A stretch of 64,000 bases of DNA from Schistosoma mansoni. Lineage: Eukaryota; Platyhelminthes; Trematoda; Strigeidida; Schistosomatidae. The notes under the pieces are model-generated. The model had not been told where the DNA came from. It saw only the letters and a program-made list of their open reading frames with translations, and ran no database searches. Shown piece after piece: positions 13,962 through 25,624 of the stretch. Made by a program: the position numbers and the translations under genes. The first letter of the stretch is position 1. Every line of letters starts with the position of its first letter. The stretch is from contig NC_031502.1 of the NCBI RefSeq assembly GCF_000237925.1, positions 24,994,696 through 25,058,695 on the forward strand. The letters run 5' to 3'.

Positions 13962-14512
13962 TGATCGAAAGCTCCTTCATTGCCGTTTCTGACTTCGCCT
14001 CCAAATGCCCTGGTACGACTGAGGGTGGAGAGATCCCAATCTCCCTCTCGAAACGCTCTCACATGACCACATGCAAACAACCACTGACAGGGAAGTCCTA
14101 CTTACTGCCTTCTCGCGGCGGGGGTATTGTTTACGAAATTGAGAGGACGAAAAGCGAATTTCCGGCGCTTTAACCGGATTAGTGAATATGAAGCGTCCAT
14201 CTAGGGGAGTTGGAACATGTTAGTTCCAAGCTAATGGTTCACATGGCTCCAGAATCCTGAAGGAACAAATAGCATATAATCCTATTGTTGCCCCACCGGT
14301 TGCTATGAGACTGCATTTGCTTACGTTCCTCCACTGCCTTGTGGATTACATCTTTAGGCCAAAAGCTCGAGGTGTGGCCGCCTAAGAAAACCACCTGCTT
14401 CGGTCTGGGCACCCGGGCAGTATCACAGCCCACATACAAATCAATTGACTAGTGTGGCGCATATCTATTTGGTGCCCCTTTGTACCAATATTTATGTGTT
14501 TAAATAAATATC
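13962..14512 (+). repeat. Dispersed repeat family R1, copy 1
   Basis: This GC-richer ~550-bp block has homologues at 48376-48950 (same orientation) and 31395-31723 (reverse, partial). Shared landmarks are ACTGACAGGGAAGTCCTAC, GAGGACGAAAAGCGAAT, ATCCTGAAGGAAC and TTCGGTCTGGGCACCCGGGC. The two near-complete copies differ at many positions and neither has a shared long reading frame. It could be a non-autonomous transposon or a dispersed untranslated gene copy; I cannot name it. Confidence 0.75.
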
Positions 14513-15301
14513 ATTAGTTAAATGAATTCACTTTCAGTTATGTTATGTTATTTTACTTTATTTTAAAATGCAATATTTAGATGCATCTTTCAACGACTTT
14601 TCATTTTTAATTAATTTTTAACTTTTACTATTTCCCTAAAATCATTCGTCTGAGACTACATGTAATAAGTGAATCATTATGATAATAAAAGCCTCCACTT
14701 ATTATTCGTTTAATTCCTATTTGATAATACTAGTTTTTCCAAGATATAGCTAACTGCTCAATAGTCAGTATACTTCACCTCTCTCTGAACTCCTGGAGTA
14801 ATAACCAGAAGAATCACTTTATTTATTTTAATATTCAGTGTACCACTGATATCTTTAGTTGATCAAATTTGAACTATCCAAGTTCCTTTCTGAAATTGAT
14901 TCCTTGATAACTAACCAAAAATTGAAACTCGTAACCAGATTTTCTATTTGTCAACACAAATATTTGTATACTGACATAACGAATGAAGTCCACCTTCAAT
15001 TTTGTACCTACAATGATCAATTGATAATTAACCAATCCCAAACCATTTTTGTTTACATGAGTATAAAAAAACATTTATTCATTAGATAACCAATGGTTTC
15101 TAAGGCACTTCTTATTGGTGTTGAATCCAGTCAATGAAATAAGTTAACACATGTCTACAATCTCATTAATATATAACTCTATTCTCTGTTATTATTTAAC
15201 TTGATAAATCTTTTCTTTATTAATAATTAAAACGCTCACTTTCCATAATTATCTTTAACAATTAAATAATAACAGAATACTATAATCCTTTTTCTTTTTA
15301 A
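14513..15301. other. Upstream region of the PLAC8-family gene
   Basis: AT-rich sequence with no recognised TATA box or initiator that can be tied to the gene. The promoter and any 5' untranslated exon of the PLAC8 gene should lie here or further upstream. Confidence 0.4.
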
Positions 15302-17033
15302 ATGGACAGTCCGACAACTAAGCAACCATATGCAGTTAGACAAAGAGATTGGCATGATGGACTATTTGACTGTACAAATGACTGTAATTCATGTAAGTTG
15401 TTTTTTCTTCTATTGTTTACTCATTTATTAGTATTCGATTAAAATGTGAATTATTATTAACCGAAGTATTTCATAACTTTCAAATTAGTTCATGAAAGAA
15501 GAATGCTTCCTTCCTACTGAGGGTACATTTCAAATTTATCTATTTGGACTATTTTTCTATTAGTTGACTATTATACTCATACGAGACAGATTAGTGTTAT
15601 CATAGTTGAAATCATGAGTCAATTGAAGCTAGACCACCAAGGAAAACCTGGAAGCGCTGAACGGCCGTTTCGTCCTATTGTGGGACTCCTCAGTAGTGCG
15701 CATCCACGATCACGCCTCGCAAGATTCGAACCCAGCTTCAATTGACTCATGCTTTCAACTATGAAAATACTGAAATCTCCACAAAACCCCTTCAGATTAG
15801 TGTTAGTTTCAGTCATATTCACAAGTGATTTTGATTGCAATTCATAACAAAAAGAGTTAAAATTTCAGTTTCAAACTTAACGGTGTATTATATTTTTAAA
15901 AGTGCGGTATCAATTAAACTACAATGCAATATCCATGATTAATAGAGAGCTATCTCAGCCTATAGTTTAATAATGATTCTTTAGTATCTATTCCCTAGTT
16001 AAAACCATAAGCACTACAATTCTTGTGTTGGCTTTTTATCACAGATATTTTCAACCTCAGATAACGCGTCCTACAATGTAACGGATGTTATAACTATTAC
16101 AGAATATCCAAGAAGCAGTAATTTTACATTATAACTATACAAAACGATTCCATCATTCTTTGGATTTGTCTTGAGTCATTTCGATCAAACCTTTGGATAA
16201 AAAATAAGCACAAAACAAAATAACACTTTGTGTAGTTTATTTTTGCATCAAATCTTGAAATGTTTTCTTGAATTAGACGGTTTTTTTAAATTTTAGGTTG
16301 GCTTGTGCTTTGCTGTTATCCCTGTTACATGTGCTACATGTATCGTCGATATGATGAATGTTGCGCAACCCCATGTTTTATTATATGCCCTGGTTTCACG
16401 TTAAGAGCATACCATCGAGCTAAACATAATATACAAGTGAGTTGAGTTGAAATTCCTATCAAATAATTAACCAATTTCCTGAACCTATTGTCGAATTTTG
16501 TTCATTCTTAAAATGAGATCACTTACGACACTGATATGGACTTTATTGATAGCATACAATGAAGCGACATTTACTTGACAGATATTCAGCTTACAATTAT
16601 CTAGAAATATACTATTAATAGTATAGGAAACCTTTATGGTATTTTCCTAAAACACTATAATTACATTAATGATATAATAATATGAATGAAATTAAATAGA
16701 CAGTACATTTGTTCCTATACTATCCATCAGTTTACAAATAATGGTCTAAAAATTATGATTGTCTAGAAGTCTGATTTCATGAATGCACTAGTTATAAGCA
16801 TCACCACTTTAAACCAATAGGTAAGACCGTTTTATTCCGTTCGATTCATGATACCCCTTAAATTTATGATTTATGATGTCTCCCCAAATTGTTTGTCTTT
16901 ATTTGAGGTTTCATTGCTGATTTCGTGTATTTATTCAGTTGAAATATCTTAGAAAGGGTAATGCTTAAGTCATTAACTTATACACTTATTTGTTTAACCA
17001 TAGCATCTATTCATTAGTAAAATCAACACTATA

Positions 17034-17078
<45 letters not shown>

Positions 17079-20000
17079 TCGCCTGTTACTCCCAATGGAG
17101 CATAGGCCGCCAACCAGCATTCTCCAACCCACTCTGTCCTGCGCTTTCTTTTCTAGTTCTATCCAGTTTTTGTTCATTCTTCTCATGTCTGTCTCTATTT
17201 CTCGGCGTAATGTGTTCTTTGGTCTTCCTCTTCTCCTTCGACCTTCAGGATTCCATGTGAGGGCTTGTCTTGTGACGCAATTGGGTGATTTCCTCAAGGT
17301 GTGCCCAATCCACTTCCAGCGCTTCTTCCTGATTTCTTCATCCGCTGGAATCTGGTTTGTTGCCTCCCACAGTAACTTGTTGCTGATAGTGTCTGGCCAA
17401 CGGATCCGAAGTATCTTGCGTAGACAGCTGTTAATAAACACTTGTATCTTCTGGATAATGGTTTTCGTAGTTCTCCACGTCTCCGCCCCATACAGTAGAA
17501 CTGTCTTCACATTTGTATTGAAAATTCTAACCTTGGTGTTGGTTGACAATTGTTTTGAGCTCCAGATGTTCCTCAGTTGTAGATATGCTGCTCTTGCTTT
17601 GCCTATCCGCGCCCTCACATCTACATCTGATCCACCGTGTTCATCAATGATGCTGCCCAGATATGTAAATGTTTCCACATCCTCCAAAGCTTCTCCGTCA
17701 AGTGTAATTTGATTGGTGCATATTGTATTGTATCGGAGAGTCTTGCTTTTCCCTTTGTTTATATTGAGACCTACTGCTGCTGAGGCTGCTGCTACACTGG
17801 TCGTTTTCTCCTGCATTTGTTGTTGCGTTTGTGATAGAAGAGCCAGATCATCCGCGAAGTCTAAATCGCCAAGCTGCATCCTGCCTGTCCACTGTATCCC
17901 GTGATTTCCTCCAGATGTTGACGTCTTCATGATCCGGTCGATCACCAGGAGAAAGAGAAAGGGTGAGAGTTAGCAACCTTGCCCAACACCGGTCTTTACC
18001 TCGAATGAGTCGGTGAGTTGTCCTCCGTGGACGATTTGGCAGTTTAGTCCATCATAGGAGTTCTGTATTATATTGACTATCTTCTCAGGCACGCCGTAGT
18101 GTCGAAGAAGCCTCCATAGTGTTGTCCTGTCCACGCTATCAAATACCTTCTCGTAGTCAATGAAGTTGATGTAGAGTGATGAATTCCATTCGATTGATTG
18201 TTTCACAATGATCCGTAGAGTTGCGATTTGGTCTGCACACGATCTATCCTTACGAAATCCAGCCTGTTGATCTCGAAGTTAGGCGTCTACGGAATCCTTC
18301 ATCCTGTTTAACAATACTCTGTTGAAGACTTTTCCTGGTATTGAGAGAAGAGTGATGCCTCTGTACTTATCACACTTGCTGAGATCGCCTTTCTTTGGTA
18401 TCTTGATCAGAAGTCCTTTTTCCAGTCTATTGGTACTAGTATCTTGGCAGTTGCTGCTACATTTGCTTTCAGTGCCTCTGCCGGGATGTTGTCTGGTCCC
18501 GCTGCTTTGCCGCTCTTGATTTGTCTAATGGCCATGCTGATCTCTTCAATTGTTGGTGGGCCAACATCGATTGGGAGGTCTGTGGGTGCTGCTTCGATGT
18601 TGGGTGGGTTCAGTGGAGCTGGTCGATTCAAGAGTTCTTTGAAGTGTTCTACCCACCTGTTTCGTTGTTCTTCAATGTCGGTGATTACTTTGCCTTCCTT
18701 GCTTTTCACTGGTCTTTCTGGTTTACGGTAAGTTCCAGCAAGCTTCTTTGTTGTGTCATACAATTGTCTCATGTTTCCCTCTCTTGCAGCCTTTTCCGCT
18801 ATCATTGCTAAATCTTCCACATATTTACGTTTGTCGGTTCTGATGCTTCTCTTCACTTGCTTGTTTGCTTCTGTGTATTCGGCTTGTGCCTTGGCTTTTT
18901 CTGCTCTTGTTCGGCTGGTGTTGATTGCTGCCTTCTTGTTGCTCCTTTCTTCAGTTTTATCCAGTGTACCGACAGTGATCCATTCCTAGTGATGGTGCTT
19001 TTTTCGGCCCAGAACCTCCTGACATGTTGAAACGAGTGCCTCCTTGATCCCTTTCCAGTTGCTCTCCACGGTAGTTCCTTCTCCATTGAGTAGATCATGA
19101 AAGGCCTGAAACCTGTTGCTGAGGGCTATGTTGAATTTGTTGAGTTTGTCTGCATCTCGAAGAAAGGCCGTATTAAACTTTTGTGATGTTATCCGCGCCG
19201 TTGTCCAGTGCTTCTTAAGTTTTAGTTTCATCTTAGCGACCAGCAAATGATGATCGGATGCTATATCAGCTCCTCTCCTGGTTCTCACATCCTCCATCGT
19301 CCTCCTGAACTTTTGTTGATGCAGATATGGTCGATTTGATTTTGTGTAGTGTGATCCGGTGAAATCCAAGTGGCTTTGTGTATGTTTTTGTGTGGGAATA
19401 TGGTGCCACCTATGACCAGTTTATTGAAGGCACATAGGTTTGCAAATCTCTCACCGTTTTCGTTCCTTTCTCCCAGTCCATGTCGTCCCATGACGTCTTC
19501 GTATCCAGTGTTGTCCTTTCCAACCTTGGCATTGAAATCTCCCATCAGAATGGTCAGGTCCTTGGTTGGGCACTTCTCGAAGATTGACTGCAGCCTATCG
19601 TAGAATTGGTCTTTAGCTTCTTCATCGTAGTCGTTGGTCGGCGCATAACATTGGATGACGTTCATTGTAATGCCCTCTCTCTTTGTTTTGAAGGAGGCTT
19701 TGATGATCCTCGGTCCATGAGATTCCCATCCAATAAGTGCATTTTGTGCTTTTCTGGACAGCCTCAATGCCACTCCTTGTGTATGTGGGGCATTTTCTTC
19801 TTCATGACCGGAGTATAACAGAAGTTCCCCTGAAGCTAGTCGTTGTTGTCCAACCTGCGTCCAATGTGTTTCACTGATTCCAAGCACTTCCAGGTTGTAT
19901 TTCCTCATTTCCACAGCAATTTGGAAGACTCTGCCGGTCTCCCACATTGTCCGGACATTCCATGTACCTATAAAAATTGTCGCTCTGGTTGTAAGAAGGT

Positions 20001-22651
20001 GCATCAGCCTCATGACCTCCGAAGGAACTCGGCTTTCATCATGAGACGTCATAATTATTCCTTCTATTCCCAGGGCAGAGTCTGAATGGTTTGAATAATT
20101 TTTTCTGGTTAGCGTTTTTTAGCGAGTTTGTTTTCTACGGGATGTGGTCGCTAACCCCATGCCCAACCTTCCTCCTTTACCCGGGCTTGGGACCGGCAGT
20201 AGCCCCCGGAGGAGCTACAGGCGGAGTTACTGCTAGCCAAATATGATTAGATCATTATCTGAATGTATAATTCTAATGTATAAAGCGACTGAATGGTTCT
20301 TTAGGTGATTAACTCTAAACATACTTCATGTAATTTATTAGATAAAATTATCTTGTATAGTAGACCAAAACCAATTTATACTGTCTCTTTGCGACTTCAC
20401 CCTCTATCCATCTATCATACCCATGTCTATAGTCCCGCACATACACTTTTGCGTCAACTTCGTAAGGAATTCGGGTATTCTTCATGTGAGGACTCTGTTG
20501 GGCTAGTTTTCTAAAATATTTTCTAAATATGGGCATATTATTGTATTTAGATATGCACAATGCAAAGGGGATGATAATTATCATCAGCTTTAAGTTTTCA
20601 TATAAACAGGCATCAGAATTGGAGTATGGAATAAAGCACTCTGCTGAAGTAACTCACATTAAACCATTATGAGTATTTTCATAGCACTAACTATCAATGT
20701 ATTTGAACGCCTTATTTATGAAGCAGGTTATTTCACAATGACGTATTGGAACAAAATCAACCAGTACTTCATACAATAATTCCATGGAAACACGATCAAA
20801 GATAGTTCTAAATGACATGAAAGAAACTCTTGTATATTACTTACATTTTCTAAAGGCTTATTTATAGCACTAGTAGAAGATTACACATTTTTAAAAAGTG
20901 CTTTGATCTAAACATACATCTTATCAAGTGAACTGTACAGCTATCAGATCCTGAAGGAGTTGTTAGGTAATCCAGGACGTGAGAAATCAGCTATTCGTAA
21001 ACATTTGTGCCCAAAAGTGATAATTGATATTAACCTGAGATTTGTCCAACATATGACACGTAAGTACGCTGAAAGTATGGAAATATATACATTTAAGTTG
21101 GTAATCATCACTATCATTTTGATTGATTTTCAGACACAACTACAAATCAGTATCATCTTAAGAACCAATGGAGTATTCTAAAGTAATCCCAGTTCCACTC
21201 ATTTGTAAGCTCAGAAAACTGAATCTTCTCGTATTCACAATAAAAATGGGAACTAGGTGGGCCCTAATAACACTATCCGGTGTCATTCGACGAAATAAAT
21301 TTGGCGAATTCTTCAACAAAATCTCCTGGGGGACTTGGTTATATACCGAAATTCCCTATTTTCCTTTCTGAGTTAATCCTAAAATATGTCTATTTATTTG
21401 ATTGAATCCAACTTTTGTACAGGTTTCAGATCGAAAATATGACTTTTTAAACTGTTGCATTATTCAGTCATTCAGTAGTAGCAAACGTTATACTGTCTTG
21501 ACCTCAGAGCTAAACGAACTCTCCTAATAAAGCCCTTGGTATTTTTAAAAATAAGTTATCCATTTTATAAGCATAGTTGCAAAGGGTTAAACATCTATTC
21601 TTTTCATCTTATGTATAGACGAAATAGAAATTAATTCTTAAATAAGCAGCCTCATGTATTTCTAGACGTGAACCACATCCAAGTATTTTAAAACTGGATA
21701 AATCTGAGATTCAGAATGTAAATGAATACCTAATGAGAATATTCCAAGATTAAAATACACGGTCTTTTCCAATCTTGACTTTTAAGCAATCTCAATCTAA
21801 TTCAAATATCAAATAATATATCTTCAATAAAATCCGCACATCCTAGTAGGTCTTTGAATCTCAGACTACATATTTCATAGAACAAAATTTTAATTGCTAA
21901 ATGACTTATTCCTATTACTAAAAAGTTGTATATAGGATGGGAATTAACTTTGGAAGTCCCATTCTGTTCTATTACTTTATCATCGTTTTCTGATGTTTAC
22001 TGGTTCTTCTTTTTCAACCATCAGAAGAATAAACTCCAAAGAAACAAGCCGATGTACTATTATTGTAAGTATTTAAACTAAACCACTAAATTCTGTCAGC
22101 CAAGGTATAGATTAGGAAGTAAAATCACTGCCTTATTTTCTATATGAAACAACACACATAGTATATGATATGCTCAGCCTTTTTTTAACTGATATTTATT
22201 AAGAAAGTGTGTTGACGACATTACGCTCCTAGTTGACAAGCTATTTGAATCTTCCACGTATGTCGTTGTAGTAAAACTATCTACTATTCAGTAGTAAAGG
22301 CAGTAAACTAATGAGTGAAATACTAGCGTAACCTAGATTCAGTGCTACGTTCTTTAGAGAATGAACTTCCGAATGATAAAAACTTTTCAACTGGAGTAAA
22401 ACAGTTTAATTGTTTCAATATAAACAACCAGAAACAAAAAAATTTCTGTTTACTCTTGTAAAGAAAAAGCATTCCTGGTATTTTTTTAAAAATCTACATC
22501 ATATCACATTTCATCACTTTCATTTTTCTATTATTAGGGTACTTTGTGCAAAGACTATCTGAAGGAATACTTTTGTCCATTGTGTGCAGCCTGTCAATTA
22601 GATCGTGATATGAAGTATGTGGAAGCGACTAGTGGGATACTAAATGTTTGA
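15302..22651 (+). CDS. PLAC8/cornifelin-family cysteine-rich protein (three exons)
   Basis: Exons: 15302-15392, 16297-16436, 22538-22651; 345 coding nt, 114 residues plus stop. Introns are GT-AG (GTAAGT; GTGAGT; acceptors TTTTAG and TTATTAG) and phases match (1, then 0). The protein shows the PLAC8 pattern: WHDGLFDC (residues 17-24), a cysteine-rich stretch (31-43), DECCATPC (50-57), then [17 protein letters not shown] (65-81) and the hallmark [13 protein letters not shown] (89-101). Length and architecture fit cornifelin/PLAC8 proteins, which are small and membrane- or cell-envelope-associated. Some plant relatives act in metal transport and cell-number control, but the flatworm role is unknown. 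The start is the only ATG before the conserved core. Intron 1 holds a hammerhead repeat; the 6.1-kb intron 2 holds an antisense RTE element. The assignment is firm; the precise function is not. Confidence 0.92.
15605..15800 (-). repeat. Hammerhead-bearing element with inverted termini (intron 1)
   Basis: It lies in PLAC8 intron 1, antisense to the gene. Its two ends are inverted copies of about 24 bp (TTGAAATCATGAGTCAATTG-type at 15606-15625, complement at 15738-15761). Between them, on the minus strand, are a B-box-like GGTTCGAATC and a hammerhead module (15653-15700) with intact CTGAGGA, stem II GTCC/GGAC, GAAAC and stem III ACGGCCGT. The cleavage triplet reads GTT here rather than GTC, and stem I has mismatches. 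Confidence 0.7.
17036..17078. repeat. (ACTT)n 3' tail of the RTE element
   Basis: About ten tandem 4-bp units directly abut the 3' end of the antisense RTE element, as in other copies of this family. Confidence 0.9.
17073..18856 (-). pseudogene. RTE reverse transcriptase and C-terminal region, broken
   Basis: Three blocks are visible. 18856-18407 holds the RT N-terminal region ([30 protein letters not shown]). 18206-17970 holds motif A ([16 protein letters not shown]) and GVGQGC, followed by an in-frame TAA exactly where the family continues with LSPF. 17945-17073 is 290 codons with the catalytic FADD box ([11 protein letters not shown]), the thumb and the C-terminal [24 protein letters not shown] region. 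Between the first two blocks a frameshift removes continuity around 18300-18400. Apart from the breaks, catalytic residues are retained. Confidence 0.9.
18853..20052 (-). pseudogene. RTE endonuclease domain, frameshifted
   Basis: The first 255 codons (20052-19285) form an APE-type endonuclease: [34 protein letters not shown] and a [11 protein letters not shown] segment, in the expected order. A frameshift near 19300 moves the reading to the frame 19369-18986, where the final ASDHHL catalytic motif occurs ([18 protein letters not shown]). A second shift near 19000 leads into a basic, Lys/Gln-rich linker (down to 18853). In functional elements this domain nicks the target DNA. All key motifs are visible, so the decay looks recent. 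Confidence 0.88.
20348..20510 (-). pseudogene. Gypsy pol C-terminal fragment
   Basis: On the minus strand a segment reads [18 protein letters not shown] followed by [12 protein letters not shown]. This is the chromatin-/DNA-binding C-terminal part of Ty3/Gypsy integrases (the conserved VYVRDY...WIxGxV pattern). The fragment is short and isolated, and abuts the 5' end of the RTE element in PLAC8 intron 2. Confidence 0.7.
20941..21059 (+). CDS. Exon-like segment inside PLAC8 intron 2
   Basis: A 119-nt segment is bounded by a good acceptor (TGTACAG) and a strong donor (GTAAGTACG). It stays open in one frame (1 + 39 codons + 1 nt), reading [20 protein letters not shown] and onward to FVQHMT. The incoming phase (2 nt needed) does not match the end of PLAC8 exon 2 (phase 0), so it is not a simple extra exon of that gene. 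It could belong to an overlapping or nested gene, an alternative transcript, or chance. No family is recognised. Confidence 0.35.
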
Positions 22652-22877
22652 AGCGAAACAGACAGTTACATTGTTCAGTTTATTTTCTCACATTTCTTTA
22701 ATGTTTCGATAAACATTTATTCGTCTCTTTAAAGTCACAATATTTTTATTCTTTTATCGTAAAAGGGGTAGTTTTGCAAATTCTATGAACCATCCCATTA
22801 TGTTTGAAACAGTTTTCATTCATTTCACTGGCTCTTTTTTGTTGAAAAACTCACAATGATGCATTTGTATGATAAAT

Positions 22878-22883
22878 AATAAA
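22878..22883 (+). promoter_or_regulatory. Candidate polyadenylation signal of the PLAC8 gene
   Basis: AATAAA occurs 227 nt after the stop codon. It is the first canonical signal I see downstream of the gene. Confidence 0.5.
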
Positions 22884-24018
22884 TACATATTTTTAATCTG
22901 ATCAACCACTGTATACTTAATTTGACTAATACTTTCATATATTGGTGAGCAGTAGGTTCAAAGTGTCTACCAAGAAATATTGAAAAACATTAAAGCTAAA
23001 AGGAGAAAATTGTCCATTATATTTTATAAGTTCTTTAGTTGATACTGATTGACTGTGATCACCTCCATGAAATGTTTAAACTATCTAATATCTTGATGTA
23101 CATCTATGTTAATGAGAAGCTCTGTTAAAGAATGTTTGTAGCAATGACCAATTGACTGAATTCGATTTGTTCTTCGGAGCAGTACACACTTACTGAATGA
23201 ATACAGAAGATGAAATATCCAGTTAATTAAAAATATAGATTCTTTTTCTTCTAATCAGATGCTGTATTCATAAAGAGATGTACAAAAACTATGAATGGAA
23301 TTAAGTCAGAGATTGATCTTGTACTGTTTCAGGTCAGACAATCTTAAATAAAACTGAAGAAAGGTATATTCTGTCATTATTGAATGGTAAACCGAATTTC
23401 CCTCCGAAAAGTATTGTGTGATCTTTGCAAAACTATAAGTTCTTGTCTGAATATTATTTATTTTATGATCAGTTAGACAAGCACAGAGAATAATGGAGCT
23501 TAGAATACTAGAAAATATTCAGCGTTTACCAAATATACACGGTCAAGGAGAATTATAACATGAATAATTTAACTATTAAAGCCACTCTTATACAACGGAA
23601 TAAAAATCAAAACGTTACAGCACAATAATGGTAAACAGCAATGTATGTTCTTTTCATATCCTTAAATTTTACAAGAATAAGTATAATAGCAAAAGTTTAT
23701 AATTCATACCGCATCATTCCACTCTGTCACACGATAATCTCTGTCAACCACCATAAAATTATGGCTACTGAAAGAACAACGGAATAGAGTATGAGCAGAC
23801 CTCTGAAGTTATTGATAATATTAATATGGCAACGGCACTGACATCACCTACTGACTTGATGTACACGGGTCATGTGTGAGATTTGTGTTTTTCTGAAGAT
23901 ATAAGTTTTGTAAATATACTGACGTACATCCAAATCTACTTAATTTAACGGTGATGAGAATGTTATGAAAAAAACGATTATCTGGCCCACTACTCATCAG
24001 TTACTTAACATTTGAAAA
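22884..24018. other. Non-coding stretch
   Basis: No gene, repeat or RNA is recognised. Confidence 0.5.
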
Positions 24019-24405
24019 ATGTCATCTGTAGTATTCAGGAATCTAGTTTATTTATATTTCTTTGGGAAGAGAAAGTTAGCTGATTATTTATATAAACGTC
24101 AAAATGTTGTTGAACCAATAATGGCTGAAAAATTAAACAATTTAGTAGATAATAATCAGGTTTATCAAATTGACATAGTCTCCGAAAAACATTTTAAGTC
24201 ACTCAGTATATTCTCAATTAAAAAAGCTTCAATAGGTTTACAATTTGTCATCGTCATTTCGGTTGATTATTTCATACTAAGAATGACACTCAAATATTGT
24301 CTGCTTGCTTTTGATTCTGCCTCAACCACAATCTCACGCTACATTCCTAATAATATGCATGAATCGTTAGTTGAAATGCTGTTTAGTTTAGGAAATCGCG
24401 TTTAG
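24019..24405 (+). CDS. Open frame of unknown status
   Basis: A 128-codon open frame, one of the longest non-transposon frames in the window. Just inside it is an acceptor-like GTATTCAG (to 24046), after which the text reads NLVYLYFFGKRKLADYLYKR and onward to LNNLVDNNQ, where a donor-like CAG/GTTTAT follows. No domain is recognised. Composition is strongly AT-driven (Asn, Lys, Ile, Tyr), so chance is a serious alternative. Confidence 0.2.
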   Translation: MSSVVFRNLVYLYFFGKRKLADYLYKRQNVVEPIMAEKLNNLVDNNQVYQIDIVSEKHFKSLSIFSIKKASIGLQFVIVISVDYFILRMTLKYCLLAFDSASTTISRYIPNNMHESLVEMLFSLGNRV

Positions 24406-25624
24406 TGAACAGGTTGGTAATTTATTCTCACAATGGACAAAATTATATTCCGTTTCTCGTTATGGAAATGGATTAGTTGAAAAGAAGTTCCATTAATTTA
24501 TTGAGAACTACCAACATTTTTCGACATACAAAACTAAAGAAATTGCGATTTCAAAAAAATAATCTGAAACACCAGATCGAAATCAAATTGATACAACAAC
24601 AGTATGAAACCACCTTTAAGGTTTTTTAAAAAAGAAAATCACTGAGTTGAATGAAACACTATTTTGGAATATTCTGATGACGCTTTTTTCAATCTTCTAG
24701 TTAACTACCATTTGAAAATGTACCGAATGTAATGAATCCTCTTTTCACGAGACTCTCATGAAGTTTAAAAAATGTTGTTCAGTCAGCGTTGTCATAAATT
24801 AGCTTTATGAGATTTTCTTAATAATACTGATGAATAGTAAGCTATCGAATTCCTTCTAATAAACAATATTCTACAAAGAATTTTCCTTTAAATTCTAAGT
24901 GATAGAACATGAAAACTCTTTAAACAACCCAATCATTGAACTTTTTGGCTTAATAAACTTGTAGGCAGTACGTAGTGATGTAAGATTCATAGAATCATTT
25001 GTACTAATTGATTGTGTCAAAGACATTTCTTATATTATCAACAAGTAATCAGTGATATTCACCACAACTGTGTCAAACAAAATAATTTAGTTATCGTTAT
25101 GTTTCCATCTGTAAACAAACTACTCTACACTTATTAACTGAGGTGATTTTGATGGGGGCATTTCATAGATTTTGAAATGACATTAGTTAGAGAATCAATA
25201 GACATCATGGAGTTCTGTATTGTCAATTCATTTTATCTTGTGACTTGTAAGAATTGTATAATCATAACTCCCACATCCTTAGTTTTCGACAGTACATCAA
25301 TGAAAGTCATTTAGGTGGTGAATATTATGTATGTTATTACTTTAGCGGTCTTTCAATTATCCCATACATAATGTGAAGTCTTGAAGAGCTTTAGTGAACG
25401 TTCACCAGTGTCATATTTCAGAATTATCAGGAGTTTTTAATTACATTTTAATACATTAACATTCCAAAATTCTAACTATCTCAAAAAGTAATCTCGTTTG
25501 TGTAATATTATTATGATATATGTGTGTATATTGGACGAAAACTGCATGTAAGTTCATGTTATTTTGTGGAAAACAAGCTTTTGTCTAGTGATGATTAATA
25601 AAGACTTTAAAACATGGCTGACTA
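24406..25624. other. Non-coding stretch
   Basis: No gene, repeat or RNA is recognised. Confidence 0.5.

Larger units (their letters stand above)
17036..20240 (-). mobile_element. Near-full-length RTE-clade non-LTR retrotransposon (SR2-like)
   Basis: The element lies antisense in PLAC8 intron 2. On the minus strand it runs from a GC-rich 5' leader (about 20240-20080), through an apurinic endonuclease and reverse transcriptase, to a 3' tail of (AAGT)n at 17036-17078. The polyprotein is split by several frameshifts and one in-frame TAA, so this copy cannot be autonomous, but nearly all of the body is present. RTE elements mobilise by target-primed reverse transcription and normally end in short tandem repeats, as here. 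The sequence agrees best with the RTE clade; the species-level family name is an inference. Confidence 0.9.

Noticed and set aside
16990-17712. 240-codon + strand open frame
   Set aside because: It is the antisense shadow of the RTE polyprotein (plus a Leu/Thr/Tyr run from the ACTT tail).
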